This document shows, piece by piece, positions 1-6,613 of a stretch of 13,833 nucleotides of DNA (the stretch's first letter is position 1; the number at the start of each line of letters is the position of its first letter). Both the position numbers and the translations under genes were made by a program. This DNA is from Aquirhabdus sp. (lineage in GTDB: Bacteria > Pseudomonadota > Gammaproteobacteria > Pseudomonadales > Moraxellaceae): NCBI GenBank assembly GCA_030149815.1, contig JASLHI010000040.1:1-13833 (forward strand), in the 5' to 3' direction. The notes under the pieces are model-generated. The model was not told the DNA's origin, did not search any database, and saw only the letters and a list, made by a program, of their open reading frames with translations.

Positions 1-726
1 CTCGCCGAAGCTGGATTAACTGAAAAACTACACCTAGATTTAGGTCATGTTGCAGTATTTCGCGCACTAGCTGTTGCGACAGGCTTAAGCAGTGAACAAG
101 AGCAAATTTTGTTTGATATCTATCAACGCAAATCAATCCCTGAACTCAAAGAGTTTTGCCAAGATCTGCCACATGGTCAGGATTTCCTAGTTTTAGGTCG
201 TCTGGGGCACAATATATCAGCACTGACTGAACAATTATCGACACAAGCAAAATTGCATACAGATGTACTGAATGCGCTAGATCAACTCGCAACTGCACTC
301 GCTCATGTTCAAACATATTGGCCAGACATTAATGTCGGTGTCGATGCAACTGAATTACGTGGTTATCATTACCACACAGGTTTAGTTTTTGCAGTTTACG
401 CACCAAATTTTGCAGCACCGCTTGCTAAAGGTGGACGCTATGATGGTGTTGGTCAAGCATTTGGTCGGGCACGTCCAGCAACAGGTTTTAGCTGTGATTT
501 GTATACATTGACAGGATATTTACCTGAAGATGTACAAAAAATTATTGTAGCGCCTGCAGGTCGCGATACCGATTTATTATCAGCAATCGCGGCAGCAAGA
601 GCGGATGGGCATGTCGTAGCTCAAACTCTCAGCGCAAGTGAAAAACTTGATGCACTGGAAGTCAATCAGTACGCAACACATACTTTTGTCAAAAATCAAA
701 ACGGCTGGACAATCACAGCGCTTTGA
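1..726 (+). CDS. hisZ: ATP phosphoribosyltransferase regulatory subunit HisZ (5' end outside window)
   Basis: HisZ is a catalytically inactive paralogue of histidyl-tRNA synthetase. It joins short-form HisG to make the active, histidine-inhibited first enzyme of histidine synthesis in the cytoplasm. The frame is open from base 1, so the gene begins upstream; an internal TTG at 109 is not a start because the residues before it (LHLDLGHVAVFRAL) already look like HisZ. 241 codons are visible before TGA. The class II synthetase-like core is seen in ELRGYHYHTGLVFAVYAP and GGRYDGVGQAFGRARPATGF, the latter matching the HisRS/HisZ GGRYD motif. The ending is short and lacks the anticodon-binding domain of true HisRS, which argues for HisZ over HisS. 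It lies 57 bases before purA on the same strand with no terminator between, so co-transcription is likely. Its partner hisG is not in the window. Confidence 0.93.
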   Translation, partial: LAEAGLTEKLHLDLGHVAVFRALAVATGLSSEQEQILFDIYQRKSIPELKEFCQDLPHGQDFLVLGRLGHNISALTEQLSTQAKLHTDVLNALDQLATALAHVQTYWPDINVGVDATELRGYHYHTGLVFAVYAPNFAAPLAKGGRYDGVGQAFGRARPATGFSCDLYTLTGYLPEDVQKIIVAPAGRDTDLLSAIAAARADGHVVAQTLSASEKLDALEVNQYATHTFVKNQNGWTITAL

Positions 727-783
727 TATTGAAGGCAAAAAAACCGTTTTAAAGTTAATGTGAAATCAATGGGAATCAGTAGT

Positions 784-2097
784 ATGAGTAAGAATGTTGT
801 CGTACTAGGCACGCAATGGGGCGATGAAGGCAAAGGTAAGATCGTGGATTTACTCACCGATCAAGCAGCCGCAGTTGTTCGTTTTCAAGGCGGTCATAAT
901 GCGGGTCATACACTGGTCGTCGGTGGTGAAAAAACTGTTCTCCACCTCATTCCATCAGGAATTTTGCGCGAAAACGTCTTATGCTTAATCGGTAACGGCG
1001 TTGTACTTGCGCCAGACGCACTGATTAAAGAAATGAATACTTTGGAAGCTAAAGGTGTTCCTGTTCGTGACCGTCTACGTGTATCACCGAACTGTCCATT
1101 GATTTTGCCTTACCACGTTGCACTGGATCAAGCGCGCGAAATTCGTCGCGGTGCATCAAAAATTGGTACGACAGGTCGCGGCATTGGTCCAGCATATGAA
1201 GACAAAATTGCACGTCGCGGTTTACGTTTAGCTGACCTGATTCGTGACACTGATTTTGCTGAGCGCCTGCGTGAAATCATGGAATATCATAACTTCCGCC
1301 TGACTCAATACTACGGTGTTGAAGCAGTTAGCTATGAAAAAACTTTAGAACAAGCACGCGAATGGGCAAAAGTGATTCGCCCTCTCGTTTGTGATGTAAC
1401 AGAGACATTGCATGATTATCGTCGCGCGGGTAAATCATTAATGTTTGAAGGGGCACAAGGGTCATTGCTTGATATCGACCATGGTACATATCCTTATGTC
1501 ACCAGCAGCAATACAACAGCTGGCGGAGTCAGCACTGGTTCAGGTTTCGGCCCACTCTATCTGGATTATGTATTAGGCATCACCAAAGCTTACACCACCC
1601 GCGTCGGTTCAGGTCCATTCCCTACCGAATTGCCTTACGATGCGGCGAATGACACTGGTAGTGAGATTGGTAAACATCTTGGCACGGTAGGTCATGAATT
1701 TGGTGCAACAACAGGTCGTCAGCGTCGTTGTGGTTGGTTCGATACAGTTGCATTACGTCGCGCAGTTGAATTGAACTCCATCAGCGGTATTTGCTTGACC
1801 AAACTTGACGTACTGGATGGTTTGGATGAAATCCAAATTTGTGTACGCTACGAAGCAACTGACTGCGGTTGTGCAGGCTCATCAGATGCAACAGCCTTTG
1901 AAAACGTTAAACCAATCTATGAAACAATGCCTGGCTGGTCAGAATCTACTATTGGTGCAACGACACTTGAACAGCTCCCTACTAATGCACGTGCGTATAT
2001 CAAACGTATTGAAGCGTTGATTGGCTGCCCTGTTGATATTATTTCTACAGGTCCAGATCGTGATCAGACCATTGTTTTAAGACATCCTTTTGAATAA
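784..2097 (+). CDS. purA: Adenylosuccinate synthetase PurA
   Basis: PurA joins IMP and aspartate using GTP to make adenylosuccinate, the first committed step from IMP to AMP, in the cytoplasm. The 437-residue product has the normal family length. Visible motifs, numbered from the chosen start: GDEGKGK loop at 13-19 with catalytic Asp14, GGHNAGH at 36-42 with catalytic His42, then GTTGRGIGPAYEDK, FEGAQGSLLDIDHGTYPYVT, TTRVGSGPFPTE, TTGRQRRCGWFD, LTKLDVLDG, and the C-terminal STGPDRDQTI guanine-binding region. Nothing essential is missing. Starts at GTG 760 and ATG 769 are in frame, but ATG 784 places the conserved KNVVVLGTQWGDEGKGK at the usual distance from the N-terminus and has a GGGA about 9 bases upstream at 771-774. 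It follows hisZ closely and is ended by the terminator at 2123-2155. Confidence 0.97.
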   Translation: MSKNVVVLGTQWGDEGKGKIVDLLTDQAAAVVRFQGGHNAGHTLVVGGEKTVLHLIPSGILRENVLCLIGNGVVLAPDALIKEMNTLEAKGVPVRDRLRVSPNCPLILPYHVALDQAREIRRGASKIGTTGRGIGPAYEDKIARRGLRLADLIRDTDFAERLREIMEYHNFRLTQYYGVEAVSYEKTLEQAREWAKVIRPLVCDVTETLHDYRRAGKSLMFEGAQGSLLDIDHGTYPYVTSSNTTAGGVSTGSGFGPLYLDYVLGITKAYTTRVGSGPFPTELPYDAANDTGSEIGKHLGTVGHEFGATTGRQRRCGWFDTVALRRAVELNSISGICLTKLDVLDGLDEIQICVRYEATDCGCAGSSDATAFENVKPIYETMPGWSESTIGATTLEQLPTNARAYIKRIEALIGCPVDIISTGPDRDQTIVLRHPFE

Positions 2098-2122
2098 ATT
2101 TACTTTATTGTAAGTTAATTAT

Positions 2123-2155
2123 AAAAACGGCTATCATTTGATGGTCGTTTTTTTT
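2123..2155 (+). terminator. Intrinsic terminator after purA
   Basis: Arms 2124-2135 and 2140-2151 pair over 12 positions (AAAACGGCTATC with GATGGTCGTTTT, including two G-U pairs), with a 4-base loop. The 3' arm runs into eight consecutive T. It lies 26 bases after the purA stop and should close the hisZ-purA transcript. The A-rich 5' side could also give some termination on the opposite strand. Confidence 0.85.
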
Positions 2156-2439
2156 ATGTAACTCCTCAAGCTTTGATGTTTGCGCAAGCATGGTTACTCA
2201 TTTGAGCTTTTAAATAATTCATTTGAACATGAAATCCACTCAATGAAGATGGGAGTCTCGGACGATGAATCATGACGTGTCGTGTGTTACAATTACGCGC
2301 CTGACTAAAATGAGTAATGCTGCATATTTATCTCTTTTTTTATAAAAGAGAATCAGATTTGAATTTGTAGGTACAGCCGTCACAAGTGCTTCAAGCTAAC
2401 AGATCAATATCTAATCTATTACATAGGGTTATACACCAA
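2156..2439 (+). other. Gene-free leader upstream of trpG
   Basis: No credible gene is seen here. The region must hold the trpGDC promoter, because a terminator lies just upstream. The best -10 candidate is TAAAAT at 2306-2311, but the nearest -35-like hexamer (TTACAA, 2287-2292) is only 13 bases away, so I do not call a promoter. An 8-bp inverted repeat, TCTCTTTT (2331-2338) with AAAAGAGA (2344-2351) around a 5-base loop, lies about 90 bases before the trpG start. Two tiny reading frames occur, 2243-2275 and 2310-2345; neither contains a Trp codon, so there is no sign of a classical trp attenuator. No TrpR-like operator was recognised. Confidence 0.5.
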
Positions 2440-3033
2440 ATGCTTTTAATGATCGATAACTATGACTCTTTCACCTATAACATCGTTCAGTATTTTGGCG
2501 AACTCGGTCAAGATGTCAAAGTTGTACGAAATGATGAAGTGACAATTCAAGATATTGAAGCGATGAAACCTGAATACTTGGTGATCTCACCCGGCCCATG
2601 TTCACCAACTGAAGCAGGTATTTCATTAGAGGCAATTAAGCATTTTGCAGGAAAAATTCCATTACTCGGTGTTTGTCTAGGTCATCAAGCAATTGGGCAA
2701 GCATTTGGTGGCGATGTCATTCGTGCACGTGAAGTCATGCACGGCAGAATTTCACCCATTTATCACGCAGATATCGGCGTATTTAAAGACTTACCTAATC
2801 CCTTCAATGCAACGCGTTATCACTCACTCATTGTCGATAAAAAAACGTTACCTGAAACACTTGAAATTACCGCTTGGACTGCCATAGATGGTCAAGTTGA
2901 TGAAATTATGGGATTACGCCATAAAACGCTTCCTATTGAAGGTGTTCAATTTCACCCAGAATCAATTTTAAGTGAACATGGACATTCGTTACTGAAACGT
3001 TTTTTAGATGAATGGAAAGACTATGCAGCCTGA
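2440..3033 (+). CDS. trpG: Anthranilate synthase glutaminase subunit TrpG
   Basis: TrpG is the class I glutamine amidotransferase that supplies ammonia to TrpE, which turns chorismate into anthranilate, the first step of tryptophan synthesis. In Acinetobacter relatives the same subunit can also serve PabB for folate. The 197-residue product opens with MLLMIDNYDSFTYNIVQYFG, the typical N-terminus. It has the oxyanion segment SPGPCSP at 50-56, the nucleophile Cys79 in GVCLGHQAIGQAFGG, MHGR at 100-103, and the His172/Glu174 pair in VQFHPES, so the triad is intact. The frame extends up to GTG 2386, but ATG 2440 gives the family N-terminus and has AGGG at 2425-2428. It overlaps trpD by 11 bases, which suggests translational coupling. 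trpE is not in the window. Confidence 0.95.
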   Translation: MLLMIDNYDSFTYNIVQYFGELGQDVKVVRNDEVTIQDIEAMKPEYLVISPGPCSPTEAGISLEAIKHFAGKIPLLGVCLGHQAIGQAFGGDVIRAREVMHGRISPIYHADIGVFKDLPNPFNATRYHSLIVDKKTLPETLEITAWTAIDGQVDEIMGLRHKTLPIEGVQFHPESILSEHGHSLLKRFLDEWKDYAA

Positions 3034-4093
3034 TTCAAAACTAATTCGCGCTGCGCTGGAGCCATTGTTAAAAGGCCAATCACTTGCAATGGCAGAAATG
3101 CAAGCGGTTATGCTCGATATTATGCAAGGTCACGCCAATGACGCACAAATTGCTGCCTTTCTAGTTGCTCTACGCATCAAAGGAGAATCAGTTGCAGAGC
3201 TCGAAGGTTCTGTACGAGCAATGCGTGATTTGATGAAGCGCGTTCCACTTTCCAATCTGGATCGAACTGTTGATATTGTAGGTACTGGTGGTACAAGCCA
3301 TGGTGCAGATTTAGTTAATATTTCAACTGCCTCTGCGATTGTCGCATCTGCTGCTGGTGCACGTGTTGCAAAACATGGTAACCGCTCTGCATCATCGAAG
3401 TCTGGAAGCGCTGATGTTCTGGAAGCAGCTGGCGTAAGTTTGGACCTAGATAGCAAACAAATTGCGCGATGTATTGATACGATTGGTATTGGTTTTATGT
3501 TTGCGCCGCAACACCATCCAGCAATGCGTCATGCAATTGGTGTGCGCCGTGCGCTAGGAATTCGGACTATTTTCAATCTACTGGGTCCAATGACTAATCC
3601 AACGGGTCTGACTCATCATTTGATCGGTGCTTATGCACTTGAATGGTGTCGCCCAATGGCAGAAGTTTTATCACAATTAGGTAGTGAGCGCGCTTTAGTC
3701 GTCCATAGCCATGATGGCTTGGATGAGTTATCTATTGCAGCACCGAATCAAGTCGTTTCACTAACTGATGGTGAAATTACTGAATACCAATTGTGTGCAG
3801 AAGATGTTGGGTTGAAGACTCAATCTATTGATTCATTGTCTATTGTCGATGCCAAGGATTCTTTAAGACTGATTAAAGATACGTTCGACAAGCAAACAAC
3901 AGCAGCGAGTGTTGTCGCTGCTCAAATGATCTCCTTCAATGCAGGTGCTGCACTGCATATTGCTGGTGTTACAAGTAACGTTAAGCAAGGTGTTGAATTA
4001 GCAATGGATGTAATTTATAGCGGACAAGCTCTTGAAAAGCTTTCAATTCTTTCCGAATTTACACACACTTTGCATCAATCCACGTCCGCATGA
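3023..4093 (+). CDS. trpD: Anthranilate phosphoribosyltransferase TrpD
   Basis: TrpD transfers phosphoribose from PRPP to anthranilate, the second committed tryptophan step. The 356-residue product has the small helical N-terminal domain, then the nucleoside phosphorylase-type fold. Motifs: DIVGTGG at 84-90, NISTAS at 99-104, KHGNRS at 117-122 followed by SSKSGSADVLE, the RRALGIRTIFNLLGPMTNP anthranilate-site region at 175-193, and the Mg-binding pair Asp234-Glu235 in HDGLDELS. One oddity: the usual GTGGDG PRPP loop reads GTGGTSHGADLV before NIST, so the Asp after GTGG is Thr and the loop is about two residues longer than in enzymes I know. ATG 3023 is chosen over ATG 3008 because GGAAAG sits at 3014-3019 with good spacing. 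It overlaps the trpG end by 11 bases. Identity as TrpD is secure; normal PRPP kinetics is not. Confidence 0.94.
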   Translation: MQPDSKLIRAALEPLLKGQSLAMAEMQAVMLDIMQGHANDAQIAAFLVALRIKGESVAELEGSVRAMRDLMKRVPLSNLDRTVDIVGTGGTSHGADLVNISTASAIVASAAGARVAKHGNRSASSKSGSADVLEAAGVSLDLDSKQIARCIDTIGIGFMFAPQHHPAMRHAIGVRRALGIRTIFNLLGPMTNPTGLTHHLIGAYALEWCRPMAEVLSQLGSERALVVHSHDGLDELSIAAPNQVVSLTDGEITEYQLCAEDVGLKTQSIDSLSIVDAKDSLRLIKDTFDKQTTAASVVAAQMISFNAGAALHIAGVTSNVKQGVELAMDVIYSGQALEKLSILSEFTHTLHQSTSA

Positions 4094-4124
4094 CATCCAT
4101 ATTGAAAAAAGTACGAGTTTTAGC

Positions 4125-4925
4125 ATGAACAGCACCCCGACTATTCTTGACAAGATTGTTGAACGTAAACGCCAAGAGCTCGTTGAGCGACGCAAAAAGC
4201 GTTCGCTCAATGACTTAGAGCAACTCGCACAAATTGCTGCACCCGTTCGTGGTTTTGCAAAAAGTTTGGCAGGTCGTCGTCCAGCTGTCATTGCGGAAAT
4301 TAAGAAAGCATCTCCTTCAAAAGGAATCATTCGCGCTGACTTTCATCCAGCTCAAATTGCTGCACAATATGAAAAAGCTGGCGCTGCTTGCCTTTCAGTC
4401 TTAACTGACGTCGATTTTTTTCAAGGTAATGATTTATATATTAAAGAAGCTCAAGCTGTGACTAAGCTTCCTGTGCTTCGTAAAGACTTTATGATAGATC
4501 CTTATCAAATCGTTGAAAGTCGTGCGTTGGGAGCGGACTGTATTTTATTGATTGCCGCATGCTTATCAGATGCTCAGATGCATGAACTTCATTATGTGGC
4601 TACAAAATTAAAGATGGATGTGTTGGTAGAAGTCCATGATCGCGCTGAGTTAGAACGTGCTCTAGAATTACCAACAAATCTGATCGGCGTAAATAACCGC
4701 AATCTTAAAGATTTTCATGTCAGTCTTAACACCACACTGAGCCTTAGTAAATACATCCCTTCAGATCGCTTGTTGGTTACTGAAAGCGGTATTCATACAC
4801 CAAATGATGTTGCGTTAATGCAGTCTCAAGGTATTCATACCTTTTTGGTGGGTGAAAGTATGATGCGTGAAGCAAATCCTGGTGAAGCATTTACAGCGCT
4901 TTTTGGAAAGCCAAAAGCGGTTTAA
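4125..4925 (+). CDS. trpC: Indole-3-glycerol phosphate synthase TrpC
   Basis: TrpC closes the ring of the carboxyphenylamino-deoxyribulose phosphate intermediate to give indole-3-glycerol phosphate. It is a TIM-barrel enzyme, here 266 residues and stand-alone, not fused to TrpF. The catalytic set is all visible: Glu58 and Lys60 in VIAEIKKASPSKG, Lys120 in VLRKDFMIDPYQI, Glu169 in VLVEVHD, Asn190 in IGVNNRNL, and Glu220 with Ser221 in LVTESGI; the phosphate-binding end is FLVGESMM. The frame stays open upstream to 4032 inside trpD, but ATG 4125 gives the normal N-terminus (ILDKIVERKRQEL) and lies 31 bases after the trpD stop. The ribosome binding site is weak. trpG-trpD-trpC in this order is the split arrangement known from Acinetobacter, where trpE and trpFBA are elsewhere. 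Confidence 0.95.
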   Translation: MNSTPTILDKIVERKRQELVERRKKRSLNDLEQLAQIAAPVRGFAKSLAGRRPAVIAEIKKASPSKGIIRADFHPAQIAAQYEKAGAACLSVLTDVDFFQGNDLYIKEAQAVTKLPVLRKDFMIDPYQIVESRALGADCILLIAACLSDAQMHELHYVATKLKMDVLVEVHDRAELERALELPTNLIGVNNRNLKDFHVSLNTTLSLSKYIPSDRLLVTESGIHTPNDVALMQSQGIHTFLVGESMMREANPGEAFTALFGKPKAV

Positions 4926-4958
4926 CACTTAAAAACAGTATTGGAATTGGTGTTTAAA

Positions 4959-5693
4959 ATGTCTAAACCAGCCATGCCGAAGCCAATTGTGCCAATCAAT
5001 TCGGCTTTTTCAGGTTTAACTGTTTTAAAAGCAGATTTAAAGAAACAAGCACAAATTGAAAAGCTTCAAGCTGAGCAACGACTCGCAGATGAGCAAGCAG
5101 CCAAAATTGCCGCTCAAGATGCAGATAGTGCAGCATTGTTTAGGAATGCAATTCAAGGGACTCAGCAATTCTCTCAGGAAGCAGCACGTCCACAAACAAT
5201 AACGCCAAAGTTATTGAAAGCCAAAGCAGCAGATGCAATGGTACTTGCACGACGTGCTGCGGCAATTGGAACGGATGGTGCGAGCATTGATGGTATTTCC
5301 GACACCAAAGCTTTGCTCAATCCTGTTGCCAGTGAGGCAACGCTTTCGTTTCGTCAAAAGACTCTTCAACATCGAGTCTTTGATCAACTGAAAGCAGGCA
5401 ATTTACGCTGGGTACATGCAGTAGATTTACATGGTTGCACAACTGAACAAGCACGAGCAGCTGTTTTAGAAATTATTCGCGTGGCACAACATGATCCTGA
5501 AGCATTGACGCCGCTAGTGATTAAAATTGTGCATGGCAAAGGTACCGATGCCACACTGAAAACCTATGTCAATAGCTGGCTCAAACAGCATCCTGAAGTG
5601 ATGGGATTTATTAGTGCACCAACTAATCAAGGTGGAACGGGCGCAGTTCTAGTTCTACTTAAACGCGGAAATGATGCGTTCAGTGACAAATGA
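4959..5693 (+). CDS. Smr-domain protein (SmrA/MutS2-type putative nuclease)
   Basis: The product has 244 residues. The C-terminal Smr domain (about 150-236) shows DLHG at 156-159, HGKG at 192-195 and GGTGAVLVLLKR at 225-236, the three hallmarks of the family. Smr domains are nucleases or nucleic-acid binders; in E. coli, SmrB cleaves mRNA at collided ribosomes. The N-terminal part is charged and helical, rich in Lys, Glu, Gln and Ala at 24-54, probably a coiled coil, followed by SAALFRNAIQG and LSFRQKTLQHRVFDQL, which resemble the pre-Smr region of E. coli SmrA. It therefore looks SmrA-like in layout but keeps DLHG, which SmrA lacks as I recall it. ATG 4959 is preferred over TTG 4941; a GGAATTGG lies just upstream. 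It starts 33 bases after trpC with no terminator between, so it may be read from the trp transcript. No catalytic test can be inferred. Confidence 0.88.
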   Translation: MSKPAMPKPIVPINSAFSGLTVLKADLKKQAQIEKLQAEQRLADEQAAKIAAQDADSAALFRNAIQGTQQFSQEAARPQTITPKLLKAKAADAMVLARRAAAIGTDGASIDGISDTKALLNPVASEATLSFRQKTLQHRVFDQLKAGNLRWVHAVDLHGCTTEQARAAVLEIIRVAQHDPEALTPLVIKIVHGKGTDATLKTYVNSWLKQHPEVMGFISAPTNQGGTGAVLVLLKRGNDAFSDK

Positions 5694-5722
5694 CTTATCA
5701 TTCGCACAGCTTCTCATTCACA

Positions 5723-5749
5723 TAGCTTCGTTTTATGATAACGAAGCTA
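5723..5749. repeat. 10-bp perfect inverted repeat between smr and folE
   Basis: TAGCTTCGTT at 5723-5732 pairs perfectly with AACGAAGCTA at 5740-5749 around a 7-base loop. It begins 29 bases after the Smr gene stop. No T-run follows on the + strand, so it is not a standard intrinsic terminator. It could stabilise the trp-smr mRNA end, assist termination by Rho, or be an operator for folE. Confidence 0.6.
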
Positions 5750-5772
5750 ATGAATGATGTAGATTTACTTAT

Positions 5773-5784
5773 GCGCATATGCGC
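5773..5784. promoter_or_regulatory. 12-bp perfect palindrome upstream of folE
   Basis: GCGCATATGCGC is perfectly self-complementary and lies 21 bases before the chosen folE start, overlapping an alternative in-frame ATG at 5779. The position fits a protein-binding operator near the promoter or start, but the regulator is unknown and a chance palindrome is possible. Confidence 0.3.
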
Positions 5785-5805
5785 GCCGTTGGAAGTTTTA
5801 GTGTT

Positions 5806-6465
5806 ATGACATTACCTTTAAAGCAACAGCCTGTACAATTTGTAGATAGTCATGCTGTTGATTCGGCACAAGCTGCGGAGAAGCAAAAAACTTTTGAAGC
5901 ACAAGTGTCTCAGCTGCAACAATCCTATGCCAGTTTAATCGGTGGTATTGGCGAGGATTTGTCACGTCCTGGTTTATTAGACACACCTATTCGTGCAGCA
6001 AAAGCCTTCTCGTTCCTCACAAAAGGTTATGGGCAAACACTAGAAGATGTGACCAATGATGCAATTTTTCCATCCAATAACCGTGAAATGGTGATGGTGA
6101 AAGGTATCGAATTCTTTTCATTATGTGAACATCATTTATTGCCATTCATGGGACATACCCATGTCGCCTACTTGCCAGAAGGTAAAGTCTTAGGATTGTC
6201 AAAGATGGCACGTATCGTTGATATGTTCGCACGTCGTCTGCAAATCCAAGAAAATCTAACTCAAGAAATAGCGCAAGCGGTAATGGACGCAACAGGCGCA
6301 CGCGGTGCAGCAGTTGTTATGGATGCACAGCATATGTGTATGATGATGCGCGGCGTTCAGAAACAAGACTCCAGCACACGCAGTGTGGCGATGCTTGGTC
6401 AATTTACAACAGACCATCAGGCACGTAACGAATTTCTAAGAGCATTGCCGCCGTCTAAGTTTTGA
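5806..6465 (+). CDS. folE: GTP cyclohydrolase I FolE
   Basis: FolE opens GTP to 7,8-dihydroneopterin triphosphate, the first step of tetrahydrofolate synthesis and often of queuosine precursors. The product has 219 residues. The T-fold core shows DTPIRAAKAFSFLTKGY at 59-75, the zinc ligands Cys107 and His110 in FFSLCEHHLLPFMG and Cys178 in QHMCMMMRGV, the GTP-site segment GKVLGLSKMARIVDMFARRL at 126-145, and QENLTQEIAQAV after it. All three zinc ligands of the zinc-dependent type I enzyme are present. ATG 5779 is in frame nine codons earlier, but ATG 5806 has GGAAG at 5791-5795 and is preferred; the start is the least certain part. It is separated from the Smr gene by a hairpin and a palindrome and probably has its own promoter. 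It converges on the YcxB-like gene. Confidence 0.95.
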   Translation: MTLPLKQQPVQFVDSHAVDSAQAAEKQKTFEAQVSQLQQSYASLIGGIGEDLSRPGLLDTPIRAAKAFSFLTKGYGQTLEDVTNDAIFPSNNREMVMVKGIEFFSLCEHHLLPFMGHTHVAYLPEGKVLGLSKMARIVDMFARRLQIQENLTQEIAQAVMDATGARGAAVVMDAQHMCMMMRGVQKQDSSTRSVAMLGQFTTDHQARNEFLRALPPSKF

Positions 6466-6482
6466 TTTTTATCTCAAAGAGC

Positions 6483-6537
6483 ACTGAGCGTCGAAGTGTG
6501 CGGTATTTGCGTATCTCCTCACTTCGACAAGCTCAGT
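6483..6537. repeat. REP-like inverted repeat
   Basis: The left arm ACTGAGC-GTCGAAGTG (6483-6498) pairs with the right arm CACTTCGAC-AA-GCTCAGT (6520-6537): 16 base pairs, interrupted only by an unpaired AA at 6529-6530, around a 21-base loop. The right arm contains CTTCGACAAGCTCAG, a core I recall from dispersed palindromic repeats in many bacterial genomes. It lies just after folE and before the terminator at 6555. It may be a repetitive extragenic palindrome; other copies would be needed to prove that. Confidence 0.6.
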
Positions 6538-6554
6538 AAGCCGTAGAAAAAAAC

Positions 6555-6588
6555 AAAAATCCGAAGTATTTTTACTTCGGATTTTTTT
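6555..6588. terminator. Bidirectional intrinsic terminator between folE and the YcxB-like gene
   Basis: A perfect 14-bp stem pairs 6555-6568 with 6573-6586 (AAAAATCCGAAGTA with TACTTCGGATTTTT) around a TTTT loop. Seven T end the + strand side, and the A-run from 6547 gives a U-run for transcripts of the - strand. It sits between the convergent stops at 6465 and 6614 and should end both messages. Confidence 0.92.
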
Positions 6589-6613
6589 ATTAGAAGTCAC
6601 TTATTAATTCAAA

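Noticed and set aside
2287..2311. TTACAA...TAAAAT as a trpG promoter
   Set aside because: The spacer is only 13 bases, too short for a sigma-70 promoter, and no better -35 was found at 16-18 bases.
2243..2345. Possible trp leader peptides (2243-2275 and 2310-2345)
   Set aside because: Neither has Trp codons and no terminator/antiterminator pair follows, so a classical trp attenuator is not supported.
3130..3456. 108-codon frame on the - strand within trpD
   Set aside because: It is antisense to the most conserved part of trpD, and its composition (many Ala, Arg, Ser) is what the complement of that coding frame gives.
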